64,000 nucleotides of DNA from Ectobius pallidus (GCA_964059195.1 CAXKWD010000004.1:121306043-121370042); one strand, 5' to 3'. Shown: positions 33,490-45,502, counted from the stretch's first letter. Numbers and translations: made by a program. Notes: generated by a model not told the origin, from the letters alone.

Positions 33490-34800
33490 TTCAACCGAGA
33501 ACACCACACATAGCCCCCTCCCGACTGACAATACTGCACCCTACAGTTTATTCTTCCCACATAACACCTAACTTTAAACATTAATTGCTCCATTAGGGAA
33601 ATAGACACAACAAAACTAATTACACCAATTAATAGCGGACAACATCTACAACAGTTTCATATAAAACACTAAATGTTTTATTAACCCTTTTATCATTTTA
33701 ATATAAAAACATCAATAACTCTTTTGATTTACATTACTCAGAATACAGACTTATACTGATAAATGTGGAATAAATTAACCGATACAGATAAAACAACTTG
33801 GACTATGATAACCTTCAGTTATCATAGTTATTGATACAAATACTAAAAACGACTCCTCCTACATCCGGCCCACTTCCTGTTTGGTAGACTTCATGACTAT
33901 AAGGGAGTTTGACACATTTTGTAATTAATGACCCAAGCCAAAAGCAGCGTCAGACGCTCTACAAAACCGACATAATTTTAAACAGTATATCAGAACGAAA
34001 TCCCTGCAACCAATTAGAAGCAACTTATACATTAACACAACCAATGACATTTATTTTCCCCCACTACAGCCGAAGAACATATTAGCACCGAGAAACCCAA
34101 AATCACGATCATTCGATCATTAGACAGAAGACAGACTCCACGTTACTTAAGACTAAAAATTACACCACGTAACTTAACTATAATATATAAAGTAATTTCG
34201 AGAGACAGCATAAGTATAGAGATAAAAGTGAAATATATCCGCGCGTTAGAAATGGATTAAAAGGAACTCAGCGAAGCGCGTAAGTTAAGCATATTGTATT
34301 TATAGAGACATTGATAAAAAGTAATCAAGTGAAAGTATAATTAGTGAAGGTTAATTAAAATATTGTTTGAGTAAATTTTCCGCGCGGTAGAAATAGATAC
34401 AAAGATTTAATACAAGTGGAAAGAGAAATAATCAACGAATAGCGCGTATGAATTAACACAGTAATTACTAATATAATATTGAATATAGTTACCAAGTGAA
34501 AGACAGACATTAATCGACGAACTTACATCATCTAACCTCAAAGACAATGTTAATTCGATAACTCAACGAAAATCATTTTGAAAGAATATATTTAGATCTG
34601 GAAATCAATTGTACTGTTTAATTACCCTAAATCCTGAACATCGACCACCCAATTAACATAGCCCCGATATTCTGTAACCACGACCCTGACAAGAACCCTC
34701 GTGCTATCAACTACCATCTGAGCTAATTAACCGGCATTCCCATTTTCTACGTGACAATAAATAATATAACAGGATTTCAATCATCGCTCCCCCCAGTAAC
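33490..34800. repeat. Unclassified dispersed repeat, copy 1 (partner at 60172-61565)
   Basis: Long stretches align collinearly with 60172-61565. Examples are TTCTTCCCACATAACAC, AACAAAACTAATTACA, ATAACCTTCAGTTATCA and TATCCGCGCGTTAGAAATGG against a similar sequence near 60894. Identity looks moderate with many indels. It is noncoding on both strands. An LTR-like nature is possible but the ends are not diagnostic. Confidence 0.65.
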
Positions 34801-35518
34801 TTCATCAGAATCTAAGTACAGCTATAAATACCGGACCCGACGACCAGAACTCTTCTAAATAGTGACCCAACTTGTGGCCTAAATATCCTCCATAGAAAGG
34901 ACTCTTATAAATGGCACCCAACATTTTTAGGGCCACTAAAGAGCTCTTATAAACTGTATTTTGTGAATGGCGTACATTACTCACCACTCGTTTTACTTTG
35001 ACTACCGACTACAGACTGCCACCTGCACATTGTGGATAGAGCTTTAGACCTAATACGTTAGTTATATAATCAACTCTACCAAGTAACTTGCATTCTATTT
35101 GGGAAAAATATATATTGCGACTCACCCGAGTCCCCCACCACTACCCCGTCTCTTTCCTCTTTTCCTCTCACCTCCTCGTCACCCTACCTATCTATCGGAA
35201 CCCCTAGCGTTATAGCTAGGAGTCTTAACCCACTATGCCACGAATGACAGTTGAGCAGTGAAGAAAGAAAGATTTCATATATAGTTACTAAGAGTGACTT
35301 CATGCATTCGCGAGTGTCAACGCAAGAATAGCTTTTTCAAATTTTGAAATGTTTTGTTTGTTACGAAAAGAGTACTGTTGGTGCAAGGGAATTTTTCTGC
35401 ATCAATTAAGCCATGTTTTATATCATAACACGGCGTTTTTAAAAATTGGGAAATATTATGTACATTTCTATTTTGTATATTATCAATTCGGTGTTTAAAG
35501 ATCGTGAAATATGATGTT

Positions 35519-36965
35519 TGGTACAAGGGTATTTTTTTAATTGTTCGACATTTTCTATAATTCGTGAAATTTTATTTTGTTTTTTATAATGGTAGTTGCA
35601 ATTATTAGAGCAAGCTGCGGTAGCGGCCGGCTGTGCGCGGGAAGATGCGCGGTAGGCGGTGAGGGGAAGCGGCCGATGGAAAGGGGAGCAGGGTGAGTCG
35701 GAAACTATATCCTTGCCTTCTATTTGCCTGTATAATTTTAAAACATAGTTCATGACAGGGTTAAAAAATGCATTTACATTATGTTTGAATAACCGTCTAA
35801 ATCTGATTAGCTTAACTTGATTGCTAGAATGCTTTTCCATCAAATTGTTTCATCTATCCCTATAGGCCTATATGTGCACTTAATAGATTAGGTTATTTAA
35901 AACATCTTTACGAAATCATGTAAAATCTCTTCACAAATTTCTAAAGAATTCTATCTGTTCTATTCTTAATTTAGGCTTACATTCAGTTACAATTTTGGTT
36001 ATAACCCCAATAGGCTACAGTTTGTAGAATTCAATTTAAAATGAAATGATCTTAACATCAGTCTTTGTAAAAGTAAAATATTACTAGATTATGGAATAAA
36101 ATGGGAATAATGGAACTTTGTGCCCCACGCGTTCCCCTTTCCACTCGCCTGGCTGCTTCCCGAATGCCACCTGCCACGCTTCCCTGCAGGTCATGCCGTC
36201 ATGGCTGTAGCCGCTGCTCAACGCCAGTAATGCGTAATTGCGATTGGCATGTCACCTAATATTTCACAATAAAAATAAAATACCCTTGCACCTGGCATTC
36301 AACCCAATTCTGTACTAATTCCATCCTACTATCCCCCACAAATCCTATTTCCCTTAAATCTACATCCTAATATTTTCTTTCCACCTACGTATAAGTCTTC
36401 CAAGTGGTTATTTCCCTTTGGGTCTCCCACTCAGCATTTTTTAGATGTCTTTCCCCCCCATACGCACAACATGTTTAGCCCATTTCATTCCCTGTGATTT
36501 AATTTCCCTTACTATATCTGGTGGCGAGTACAGATTATGAAGCTCGTCGTTATGCAGTTTCCTCCAGTCCCCATTTTCATCTCTCCCATAGGCCCAAATA
36601 TTTTCCTAAGCAGCCTGTTTTCGAACACACTCAGATTATGTTACAAACTGCATCTTACAATCAAAATTGTAATTGAATGTAAATTAAGAATATAATAAAT
36701 AGAATTATTATGAATTTTGAAGAGATTTTACACAAATTTTTAAAGCTTTTTTAAGCCTATATTGAAGTCTTTTAAATATTATTTGATAATGAATAAGCTA
36801 ATCTAAGTGCATAGGTCTATAGGAATAGATGGAACAGCATTTTAGAAATAAAGCTCTTACAGGTTAAGCTAATCAGATTAGACTGTTTTTCAAACATAAT
36901 GTAAATACGCCTTTTAACCCTGTTATGAACTATGTTTTTAAATTATACAGGCAAATAGAATGGAA
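35519..36965. repeat. Foldback MITE (35519-36293) plus inverted copy of its interior (36640-36965)
   Basis: GC-rich arms face each other: GGTACAAGGGTATTTT through GGAAAGGGGAGCAGG (35519-35700) and its diverged complement (36118-36293). The AT-rich interior at 35716-36025 (starting CTATTTGCCTGTATAATTTT) recurs inverted at 36640-36965. A third partial end lies near 35375 (GGTGCAAGGGAATTTTT). It is noncoding. Confidence 0.6.
36293..36645 (-). pseudogene. LINE ORF2 3' fragment, RTE/craft type
   Basis: The minus strand encodes VFENRLLRKIFGPMGE, KWAKHVVRMGGK and VGDPKGNNHLEDLYVGGKK with frameshifts. This is the conserved C-terminal region of the same LINE type as 29800-29985. It lies between the two arms of the neighbouring inverted repeat. 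Confidence 0.65.
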
Positions 36966-37387
36966 GTTACTTGATAGAGTTGATTATATTTCTAACGTAT
37001 AGGCCTAATAATGGTGATGCTATAACTGGTCACAAGACAGCTGTGTAACAAATTAACTAATCACAGTAGGCTAAAAGATTGCACATTGTTACTTAGGCCT
37101 ATATGAGAATATAAAGATTAACACCATATAATATTGTAAACGTTAATGGTAACATTCTTGGATTTCCTAGACTATATTGAGGGCATAAGGTGGAAAGATC
37201 AACTTACATAAATCAACTATTCTCACATTACATAAAAATGAAGTTTATTAATATATGTTATGTAGTTCATAATATATATATCTGACTTATCCATAACTTG
37301 TAAAGCAGCAATAACAATAAACTATTCATTATTCATTTCTCTGAATTTTATTTAGCCTATAGCCAAGATTCTTTCCTTATGTTATAC

Positions 37388-37512
37388 CATGTATCACCAT
37401 TTTTCTGAGATATAGAATTCTGGACCAGGGTGCACATAGCCTCATGAAGACGAGGAGCCACTTGATAAAGAAATAGCGGCTTCAGTCATGAAGACCACCA
37501 TCTGCCAATGTA
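37388..37512 (+). mobile_element. SINE-like repeat, second copy
   Basis: It closely matches the body of the 13798-13985 element (GGTGCACATAGCCTCATGAA, CACTTGATAAAGAAATAG, ACCACCATCTGCCAATGT). The tRNA-like head is not evident here. Confidence 0.6.
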
Positions 37513-37591
37513 GAAGAATGGAGGAAGAAGATGCAACATGGGTAGTAGGCCTTGTCCCCTCATGGGATGAAGTTCTCGACCATTAGTATTA

Positions 37592-38087
37592 CAGTGCTTT
37601 CACTGTACGACTTGGCCGGCAATCGCACGGGCCGACTATCCGTGACTCATGCATCAAGCGCCCAAGTGATGCCTCGTCTCACCGCTGAAGTCTAGCATGT
37701 GATCTGATTGCGTTCACACGTGAATAATTATTACAGCAGTGTTTGTGTTTTTTTATGGTTAAAGTAGTTTTTAGTTTTGCTTGAAGTGTTTTAAAAATGC
37801 CACGACATAATTATACATTAGAACTACTGCGTGTGAATAGCAATTTCCTCAAAAGGTGCCGTAGATGTAATGATGCAGAAGGACGGCATTTCCGACATGT
37901 CCTGTGATAAGGTAAGTTTGTATTTTTATTTTATATTTTCATATTTTATTGTGATTACAATTACGGAAATATATACGATTCGCCGGGAGTACCGTGATAT
38001 GTCATGCGCCTGACCTCGCATGCGGTTTATCTGTGACGGTGGAGCAGCCCTTGCGATTGCCGGCCAAGTCGTACAGTGAAAGCACTG
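37592..38087. mobile_element. Short TIR element, Tc1/mariner-like by TA duplication, with a 36-codon frame
   Basis: Inverted ends of about 41 bp differ at one position, starting CAGTGCTTTCACTGTACGAC, and TA lies at both borders. The interior contains a small frame at 37797-37907 (MPRHNYTLELLRVNSNFLKR, then CRRCNDAEGRHFRH) with a CxxC pair. It is followed directly by GGTAAGTTTG, a donor-like sequence. The conserved TIRs suggest recent activity. The peptide may be a remnant of a coding exon. Confidence 0.65.
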
Positions 38088-38639
38088 TATAACCATCAAT
38101 AAGCCATCCAAATCCAATGATTTCCCTATATTCCTCCATTAGGTTCTGCTTTTTGTCTTGGTAATGTAGGGAAATCGTTGGATTTTGGTTGGCTTATGGA
38201 TGGAATTATGTTGGAATTCGGATGGCAACAGTTGGCATTCTGTTGGCATTACAATGATGGCCCAACAGATCGCCAACGAACATTCCCAATTGTTGGGATT
38301 TTGTTGGATATTGGTTGGCTACAGTTGGCAATTGGTTGGGTAAAATGCACTTTGCCAACGGAACCCCGACGGACATTCCTAACCGTTAGCCAACGAAACA
38401 TGGCGATCATTTCCCAACATTGGCCCAACGATCTGTGCTACTAGGGTACACTGCTTAGGGTGTTCGTTACTAGCGTGTCAAACCATTTGGAGAAGTTTCC
38501 CCAGGAGTGCCTTTTGTTTTTCGGTTCTTTAGTGCAGCACAAATCTTATCACACCAGTGGTTTGCTTTTCTTTCTTTTTTGCATTTACCCCGGGGGGGGG
38601 GGGGGTGAAATTGTGAATTATTGAGTGATTACAATTCTT

Positions 38640-39760
38640 CATACATGACTGCAGTAGAACAAACAGTACTTACACAGGACAGAGTTCCAGACACGCCTAT
38701 GGAAAGTGACCAGGTTTCAGCAACTGACCTGTGGGGGAACAAGTATCTGATCCCAACCTTACTTTTCTGCGTTTTCCGAGCAGCCTGTGCAGAGCACCAC
38801 AGTCTCTCTAGAAGATGGGCCCACTGCCCAGCCTAAGAATTTTTACATACATTTGGATGTTGGTCCATTCTTTGTGACTGCAAAACAACCAAACCTGAAT
38901 ATAGGAGTTCTTCACCCCATGATTCTAGGTCGATGGCTTTTTCACAGTCAGTCCTCTCTGTCCAAAAAGTGAATAGCCAGCAATTGGAAGTTCATTTCAA
39001 AACCTACTTAGGGGCCAATAACTTTCTTCAAACTACTTTTGATTCAGAACATGGCATGGAATCCTTTATTCAGGCATATAACCTGTAACTGCAGGAATCA
39101 TTAAGGAAGTTGATGTTAATATAACTCCAGAGAAGATTATGTGTAACACACACAAGTAACTGAAAGATACGCGATCACCTACATCCAAATTCAATATTAG
39201 AAAAACAAATGACCAGAGGCGCACTTCCTATGTACCCTCTCAAACAGTTAAGTTGACTTTCAGAAGTCAAAGACTCCATCAGCAATGTAAAGTAGAGGTC
39301 TATAAGAAAGAAATACCATTGTGTATTAACTGTGGTAAATTGAACCATAGACTTAAATTTTGTCGTTCAGATCCCAAATGCTTAAACCATAGGTGAGCAA
39401 CTGAGGGGAAACGTTTTAGTCCCCATCCCTTGCTGTGACGTAAGAAACCTGTTCTTCATGTTCAATATCACGTCGAAACTGTTTTATGCTGATGTCAAGG
39501 TCGACTGTAGTGGGAGAAATTCCCCTACAGCACAGTGACACGATGTGCCACAGAAGCGCACCCATGGCTTCAACTATGGGGGTGAGAAGCACGCTGGGGA
39601 CTGTACGGCTCCTATGCTTAAGTGCATTAATTGTAAAATGAGCCATGCAACGGTGAACAACGCCATCTGTCTATCCTACAAATTAGCTATGCAGATAGAA
39701 GACAAACTCAATTCTCTTCTGATCTCCAGATATGAAGCAAGGCTGTTAGCGACTGGGAAG
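38640..39760 (+). pseudogene. I-like LINE ORF1 (Gag-like) with zinc knuckles, broken
   Basis: Frames starting at 38645 (MTAVEQTVLTQDR...) and 38787 (KNFYIHLDVGPFFVTAKQPN, NIGVLHPMILGRWLF) form the N-terminal half. After many stops, LCINCGKLNHRLKFC near 39315 is a CCHC zinc knuckle. About 150 bp of unrelated sequence follow (39393-39544). Then HAGDCTAPMLKCINCKMSHA and ICLSYKLAMQIEDKLNS give the last knuckle and the usual ORF1 end. The 5' UTR lies partly left of the 6.5-kb insertion (about 31800-31931). A 14-G run sits at 38591-38604. Confidence 0.7.
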
Positions 39761-40429
39761 TTGACTTATGCGAGCTTAGCTCGACAGAACACAATAGCCA
39801 CGTTTGGTCAGCCCACGGATTTTCCCTCTTTTCTGGTCCGGCCTGTCTCAGGAATTTCGGACAGCATCAGAAATAAGCGTAAGGATTCGGACAATGTCAA
39901 GGGGTTTGATAAACCCAAGTACCTCAAAACTCTCTGGAATCCACATGGTAGGGAGGGTGGCTCCAATAAATCTGATCTGGTCTCTACAGGAGGACAGGAC
40001 ATTACCCCACATCTCACACAACCATGTCATATGATGCTGCCTCTGCCACCATTACGAAGACTACCATCAAAGGAGACATCACAAGAGACCCAACATACTT
40101 CTATGCCACTATTCACGGCCATTTCAGCAGTGAATACTTTACTGAGTACAGCCCTGATGAATCGACGCACTGTTTTTCTTGGTATTCGGAATACCATCAG
40201 GGAACATATGGGAGGCCACAAGTGAACCTCATGTATACTTCCATCCAAGACATCCTTTTGGATTCATGGTATTGTCCTTCGATGCATATATTTGGTGACC
40301 TTACTTTAGTTGACATTGGACCTTTTCGACTTTACGAACATTTTTTTCCTTTTCCGGACCTTATTTGGTTATGGGTTTAATTTCTTATCATTATTAAACA
40401 ATTTTCTTTGACTCATGTGGCCACTTAGA

Positions 40430-41850
40430 TTTTTACAATGGGATGCACAGAGCTTAACCAAATAAGGTACAGGAATTATGTCAGCTACTTGATAAACATC
40501 ACTTCGACATCTCGATAATCGTGGAAACCTGGCTTTTACAATATAAGAAATTCCGTATCCCTGGTTATGTTGCTATTAGGAACGACAGGGAGGGGAAAAG
40601 AGGAGGGATTATTATTATCCGGCAACAGCTTCATATTGAGAGTTATAGACTAATCACCAGGGCCCTGATTCTAATGACATGTCATCTTTTTATTGATGCT
40701 GCATAGACATGCCAACTAATTGATAAATTCTAATCATGGCCTCTAGATTATAGAAATTCATTTTTATTGGGTAATTTTTTGTCATCTTATGCCATTTTAT
40801 ACTTTTAGGGCATTTATTTCATTTTTACAGCATTATTTTGTCATTTTCGTGCAATTTGCTTCTTTATTTTGTCATTTTCAAGCATTTACATTGAGAATTT
40901 CTTATACATTTAAATAAATTACTAGGTTAAATTAATGCAACATTTTTGTAGGATCTACTTTAAAAACAACTTTCTTACTTTTCTTCTCAGATGCTCCCAT
41001 GAAGAACAAAGAACAAAGCTTTTAGACCTAAAACATCCTTTCTGCATTTACAGTTTTTACAATTATGTAGGCCTATGTGTGTACAATAATATTTTTTTTA
41101 TAAACAAAATATCAGTTTTAGGTTGTTCTTTATAATTATTAAGTTATTTTCTTTAAAATTCAGGGTCATTTTATAGGTCGTTTTTCAAACAATTTTAGAT
41201 CATCAGAATCCGGGCCCTGCTAATACCAATTTTGACTCCTTTCAAGCCACTGAAATATCACTTCCAACAAATTTGAAAATGACAAGTACATACAACGCCC
41301 CACATCACCATATCACGCAAACATTTTGAGAATTCCATTTTTTGTGGGATCCCAATTCTCAATATTTTTGGGGGGGATTTTAATTTAGGTAAAACCGTTA
41401 CAGAACTTCTTAATCCTACTTCATGCTGTTTTCTCGAATTTTTGAAAAGTCATAATATACAGTTGCTTGATAAAAAAATTCCGACCCAGCTGGTTTTCCT
41501 TGACACTCGCCTCGCACACGCGAGTTGTGGGTTCATCCTGGGATATCCTTTACGATACATTAGGCAGTGACCATTTTCCAATTCTTATTATGATAGGTTC
41601 GCATCCCTCTTTCTTTCCTCTGAGGAGGCGACGCAGGCAATTCTCTAATATAGATAAGTCCCAGTTATGTTTGCATTGGAACAGACACTGCCCTGTGTTA
41701 ACTCCATTGAGGTCGTTATCCAGGTCCTTGCGAATTCTCTTAGTGAACCAGCGGATAAAATGAGGATGTATACTTCTTGTCAGTGCGCTAGGCCGTCTTG
41801 GTGGTATTGTGTTGAAGGACCAATGGTGACAAAGCATTAGAATGCCAAAA
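40430..41850 (+). pseudogene. I-like LINE ORF2 endonuclease, split by an hAT MITE
   Basis: Left of the MITE, shifted frames read FLQWDAQSL, LLDKHHFDISIIVETWLLQY and NDREGKRGGIIIIRQQLHIE, the start of an APE-type endonuclease. Right of 41219 the domain continues with a GGDFN-like segment near 41370 and IPTQLVFLDTRLA. It ends with DTLGSDHFPILIMIGSHPSF, the catalytic SDH motif. No reverse transcriptase follows; sequence similarity is lost by about 41850. It pairs with the ORF1 at 38640-39760. Confidence 0.7.
40658..41219. mobile_element. hAT MITE, family copy 2, 562 bp, opposite orientation to copy 1
   Basis: Ends are CAGGGCCCTGATTCT and AGAATCCGGGCCCTG. Flanks CTAATCAC and CTAATACC share six of eight positions, a probable decayed 8-bp duplication. 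The right half is the inverted counterpart of the left half of 28981-29717 (for example CCTATAAAATGACCCTGAAT in complement). An internal segment is missing compared with copy 1. Confidence 0.82.
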
Positions 41851-41936
41851 TCAAAAGTTACAACTATGTATTCTCGATGTGAAGAATAAAAAGACGAAGG
41901 ATTTTATGTTTTCAACAAAGATGTGTTAATGTTATT

Positions 41937-42474
41937 AGGAATTTTACCAGTAATTAAGATCTCATATTAGATTTCAATATAAGTATATATCTTTGTAAAA
42001 TAATTTGGTAGTACATGCGAATATAAGGTAGAACCAATGCCAGTTTTACATTAACCAGAAATCGGCTTAGAAAAGGAAGAGCCATAAAATCAAAACATTG
42101 GAGAAAAGGTATGAATAGACTGGTAGAGACTGAATGACAGTTCAATAAGTAGAGGATTTATGGTAAGGATTAAAGAAAATCCCGTTAAGAGCAGTGGACT
42201 TCCTAACTGTGTCTGACAAATAGAATAAGCAAGAAAGATTTAAGATAATTTTGTGAAACTTTACAATATTTTAATTAGTGAGGCGAGTCTATTTTAAAGC
42301 TAGCCAATAGAAAATGATTGCCCCGAGAATATAACCAATAAAATAATCGATATTATGTGGCTCAGCAAAGTTTGACTGTTTGTATGTAATATGTAAGTAG
42401 TCTGCAATTATAGTCGACAGACAGAAGTTCACCAGTCACCACAGAGTGAAGTTGTGATATCATCATAGCATACT
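41937..42474 (+). repeat. Dispersed repeat A, copy 1 (partner 63039-63605)
   Basis: It is near-identical to 63039-63605 over about 530 bp, starting AGGAATTTTAC and ending GATATCATCATAGCA. The partner has an extra segment of about 25 bp near 63427-63451. The location of the partner behind an LTR-retrotransposon integrase suggests that A belongs to that element's 3' region or LTR, but this is not proved. Confidence 0.8.
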
Positions 42475-42522
42475 AGTCTAGTCACCTGTGGTGTTCACAT
42501 CGCTCTCACTTGCTCTCATCTT

Positions 42523-43460
42523 ATGTTCATGGGTAAAGACAAAGATAACAGAAGCTCAGTAAGTAATGGCGGCGTCTCATGCAAGCGGTGTACATCCCGT
42601 GTAGTTAATGGAGTTAAATGCGTTGACTGCCAAAGTGTGCTTCATATAAGCTGTGCAAAGACTCTTAATGTTGTAATTCTTGAAAATAATATAGTAAAAT
42701 GTTGTGATTCTGGTGTTATGGACAATGATATAAATAGCGACTAATCAAATAACTATGACTTCCTCAGTGACTTGGCAGATGAAAGTGGTAAATTGGAAAT
42801 TCGTGTAGTGAAGTATATTTTACAACAAAAGGACAGTGTTGTAAGTGTTCTGCAAGGAAAAGTGAAGCTATTGTTAGATCAAGTTGACTTTCTACAAACT
42901 AATGACAAAAATACCAATACGTCTTCTTTTGAAAATACTGCAAAGTTACCCTTATCTGAAGTTGAAACAGTGAGAAGTGAGCAACCTATATTAAGTGAAC
43001 TTAGTTCTCTGAATTGTTCTGCTAAAATTAATGGTAAAGGAAACACGACCTCAGCAGAAACTGAACTTGGTTATACGTCTGTGAAAGTTAATCAAGAGAA
43101 CAGTGGATTTAATACCTCAGAAAATATAAACAAGCCTAAACTTTCAAATGGTACTTCAGTTGTCAACAGAAAACAAAAACGCAAAATTGTGGTTGCTAAC
43201 GGCAGTGAGTCTGACTCGAATGTTTGTACTCTAAAAGGTGTCCCAAAACTTGCTTCCTTGCATATTTATAGACTGGATCCGAAAACTGAAGTTGAAGATT
43301 TAGAAACTTATTTAAAGCCGAAATTTCCAGAAGTTGTGTGCCAGAAATTAAACTCTAAATATCCTGATATTTATTCTTCATTTCGGATTGATATCCAAGA
43401 AGAAAATTTTGATAAAGCTCTTGATGCTGAAAACTGGCCCAAAAGTGCTAGAATATGACG
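42523..43460 (+). pseudogene. CR1/L2-like LINE ORF1 with PHD-like zinc motif
   Basis: The frame from ATG 42523 encodes CKRCTSRVVNGVKCVDCQ and HISCAKTLNV, a PHD-like Cys/His module. An in-frame TAA at 42742-42744 interrupts it, and the same frame continues to 43458. There it carries a coiled-coil-like segment (VVSVLQGKVKLLLDQVDFLQ), a long polar linker and LASLHIYRLDPKTEVEDLET, ending ENWPKSARI. This is the usual end of such ORF1 proteins, whose last residues (RFFIPNER) lie one frame over at about 43455. The ORF1 protein binds LINE RNA. An (ACA)n tract follows at 43484-43510. Confidence 0.78.
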
Positions 43461-43734
43461 TTTTTTATTCCCAATGAACGATCATCAACAACAACAACAA
43501 CAACAACAAAAGTGAGTTCTGGCAAACGACCTCGATCAGCTGAAGTGATAACCTCGGACACTGAAAGTGCAAATCTTAAGCCTATAAACATGATTTTAGG
43601 CACTTTGTGTACCGTACTGTTTATGTTTTATACAGGGATTATGTGGGAAATTAAATGTCTTGGAAGATTTTATAAGTCACAACTGGGAAGCAAGAGCAAA
43701 AATGACTTTGGTGTCAAGTTGTGGGCATTAGATA

Positions 43735-43927
43735 CATACATACATACATAAGTCACAACTCTGTTAATTTTCTATGTCTAAGCGAACATTGGTTAACCAA
43801 ACCGGAAATAGAATGTTTCAACATCACTGGTTACAAATGTGTATCTTTCTACATTAGATCATGTTTAAGAAGAGGTGGTATTGCTATTTATGTCATGAAT
43901 AGTCATGCATACAGCAGTTTAATTTAG
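43735..43927 (+). pseudogene. Short endonuclease fragment of the same LINE
   Basis: VNFLCLSEHWLTKPEIECFN, ITGYKCVSFYIRS and RRGGIAIYVMNS match the first third of the APE-type endonuclease of CR1/L2-like LINEs. The start is missing; a (TACA)n tract marks the break at 43730-43750. The copy ends at about 43927. Confidence 0.7.
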
Positions 43928-44176
43928 CCACACTCAATTAGATGCCACGTATGCAACAGTTTTTAGTTCATCGTATGTAACTGTTTAATTTTATCTCAGG
44001 GTTGTGGTTTCGATTCCAATGATATAATTATTGCACACGATGTAATTAGCACCAGCTTAGTTGGAGACACATACCTCTTATCACAGGGAGTTGGCAAATA
44101 TTCATACCGATAATCAACAGGATGACAATAGGATGTCCATTAACTATCAAACACATTTATTGAATATTAAATGATA

Positions 44177-45502
44177 CGAGGGCTATTCAGAAAGTAAGGA
44201 ACGTTTTGGAATTAAAAAAAACCAAGTACAAGAAAAACATTTTATTATATACATGTGAAAGAGGGACTAAAATACTACTTTTCAACATAATCACCATACA
44301 AATTCAGGCACTTATCTTAGCGGTGGACAAGCTTTGAAATTCCTGTGTCATAGAATTCTGCCGCCTGTGATCTCAGCCACTCAGTGACGCGTACCTGGAG
44401 CTCCTCGTCGTCGTCAAAACGCTGTGTTGCTAGCCAGGTCTTCATTTTCAGAAACATGTGAAAATCACTTGGAGCAAGATCAGGACTGTAGGGGGGATGA
44501 GGAAAAACTTCCCAGTTGAACGAGTTCAAGAGTTCTTGCGTATGGTTTGCCGTGTGAGGTCGGGCATTGTCATGCAAAAGCAAAATTTTGGATGACAATT
44601 TTCCTCGGCGCTTGTTTTGGATAGCTCTCCTAAGATTTTGCAATGTTTGGCAGTACCGCTCAGAGTTTATTGTTGCACCACGCTCAAGAAAATCAATAAG
44701 AAGAACACCTTGCCTGTCCCAGAACACTGTCGCCATGATCTTCCTTGCCGACAAAGTTTGCAGAAATTTCTTTGGTTTTTTAGGGGAACTTGTGTGCCCC
44801 CACTCCATGGACTGTAATTTTGTCTCACATTTCACATGTTTCACCCAGGTTTCGTCTCCTGTTACGTTTCGATCCAGTAGTGCATCACCATTTCTGTGGT
44901 AGGCCTCCAAAAACGTCAAAGCTGCCCCCATTTGTTGTTCTTTATGGTGATCTGTAAGCATTTTTGGCACCCATCTTGCACAAAATTTGTGGTAGCCTAG
45001 CTCCTGTGAAACAATTTCAAACAATAAAGTCCGTGAAACTTGTGGGAAACATAAAGCTCAGTTATTGTGAAACGGCGGTTTTTACTAATCTTTTCATTAA
45101 TTTTGGCGACCAGATCATCAGTCACAATGCTCGGACGTCCACTCTTCTCTTCATCATGAACGTTTGTTCGGCCATTTTTAAACTGAATGCAACACTTCCT
45201 GACAGAACTTTCACTCATTACGTTGTACCCGTACACTTCACACAATTCCCGATGAATTTCTATTGCCAACAAAAAACGAATCACAGACCGCACATAACTG
45301 GCGGGATTTTGGATTGCAGCACACATTTCAAATTTGAATATAAAAAAAGGGGGCAGCGCGGAGATGTTCCTGTTGTCACAGCTGGACGCTGACTGAGGTG
45401 CCGAGCACGAGCACACCAATGTATAAGCTATTGGCGTGCGCCTGGCGGCATCAGGTGGAAACGTTTCTTACTTTCTGAATAGCCCTTTCTGAATAGCCAG
45501 TA
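44177..45502 (-). mobile_element. mariner element with TA duplication
   Basis: TA lies on both sides (44175-44176 and 45503-45504). The uninterrupted partner repeat near 63838-63850 shows the empty site with a single TA. Terminal inverted repeats contain GGGCTATTCAGAAAGTAAG. The right end has a duplicated CTTTCTGAATAGCC block. The element carries one transposase gene on the minus strand. Confidence 0.92.
44317..45326 (-). pseudogene. mariner transposase (DD34D), one frameshift
   Basis: The probable start is at 45326 (MCAAIQNPASYVRSVIRFLL). N-terminal helix-turn-helix segments include ELCEVYGYNVMSESSVRKCC and KSGRPSIVTDDLVAKI. A frameshift near 45000-45060 separates this part from the catalytic part, which contains GDETWVKH, LLLHDNARPHTA and YSPDLAPSDFHMF. 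The catalytic Asp residues are all present, with 34 residues between the second and third, so it is a DD34D mariner. Only the frameshift appears to inactivate it. Confidence 0.88.

Larger units (their letters stand above)
31932..38448. mobile_element. 6.5-kb unit bounded by TACCCTAGTAGCACA inverted ends, GTTGG-rich; unclassified
   Basis: TACCCTAGTAGCACA at 31932 is matched by TGTGCTACTAGGGTA ending 38448, with further matched bases inward (CGTTGGGCC). Both subterminal zones are packed with GTTGG/CCAAC motifs: about 180 bp on the left and about 290 bp on the right (38160-38445). The flanking DNA on both sides appears to be the 5' UTR of the I-like LINE whose ORF1 starts near 38640, which supports a single insertion. 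If the ends are CCCTAG, the duplication would be TA. No transposase was found. The interior instead contains several other repeats (32790-33435, 33490-34800, 35519-36965, 37592-38087). It is probably a non-autonomous DNA transposon swollen by later insertions. Confidence 0.6.

Noticed and set aside
38591..38604. Run of 14 G as a possible regulatory G-quadruplex
   Set aside because: A single homopolymer in a decayed LINE 5' region. It may be a sequencing or slippage artefact.
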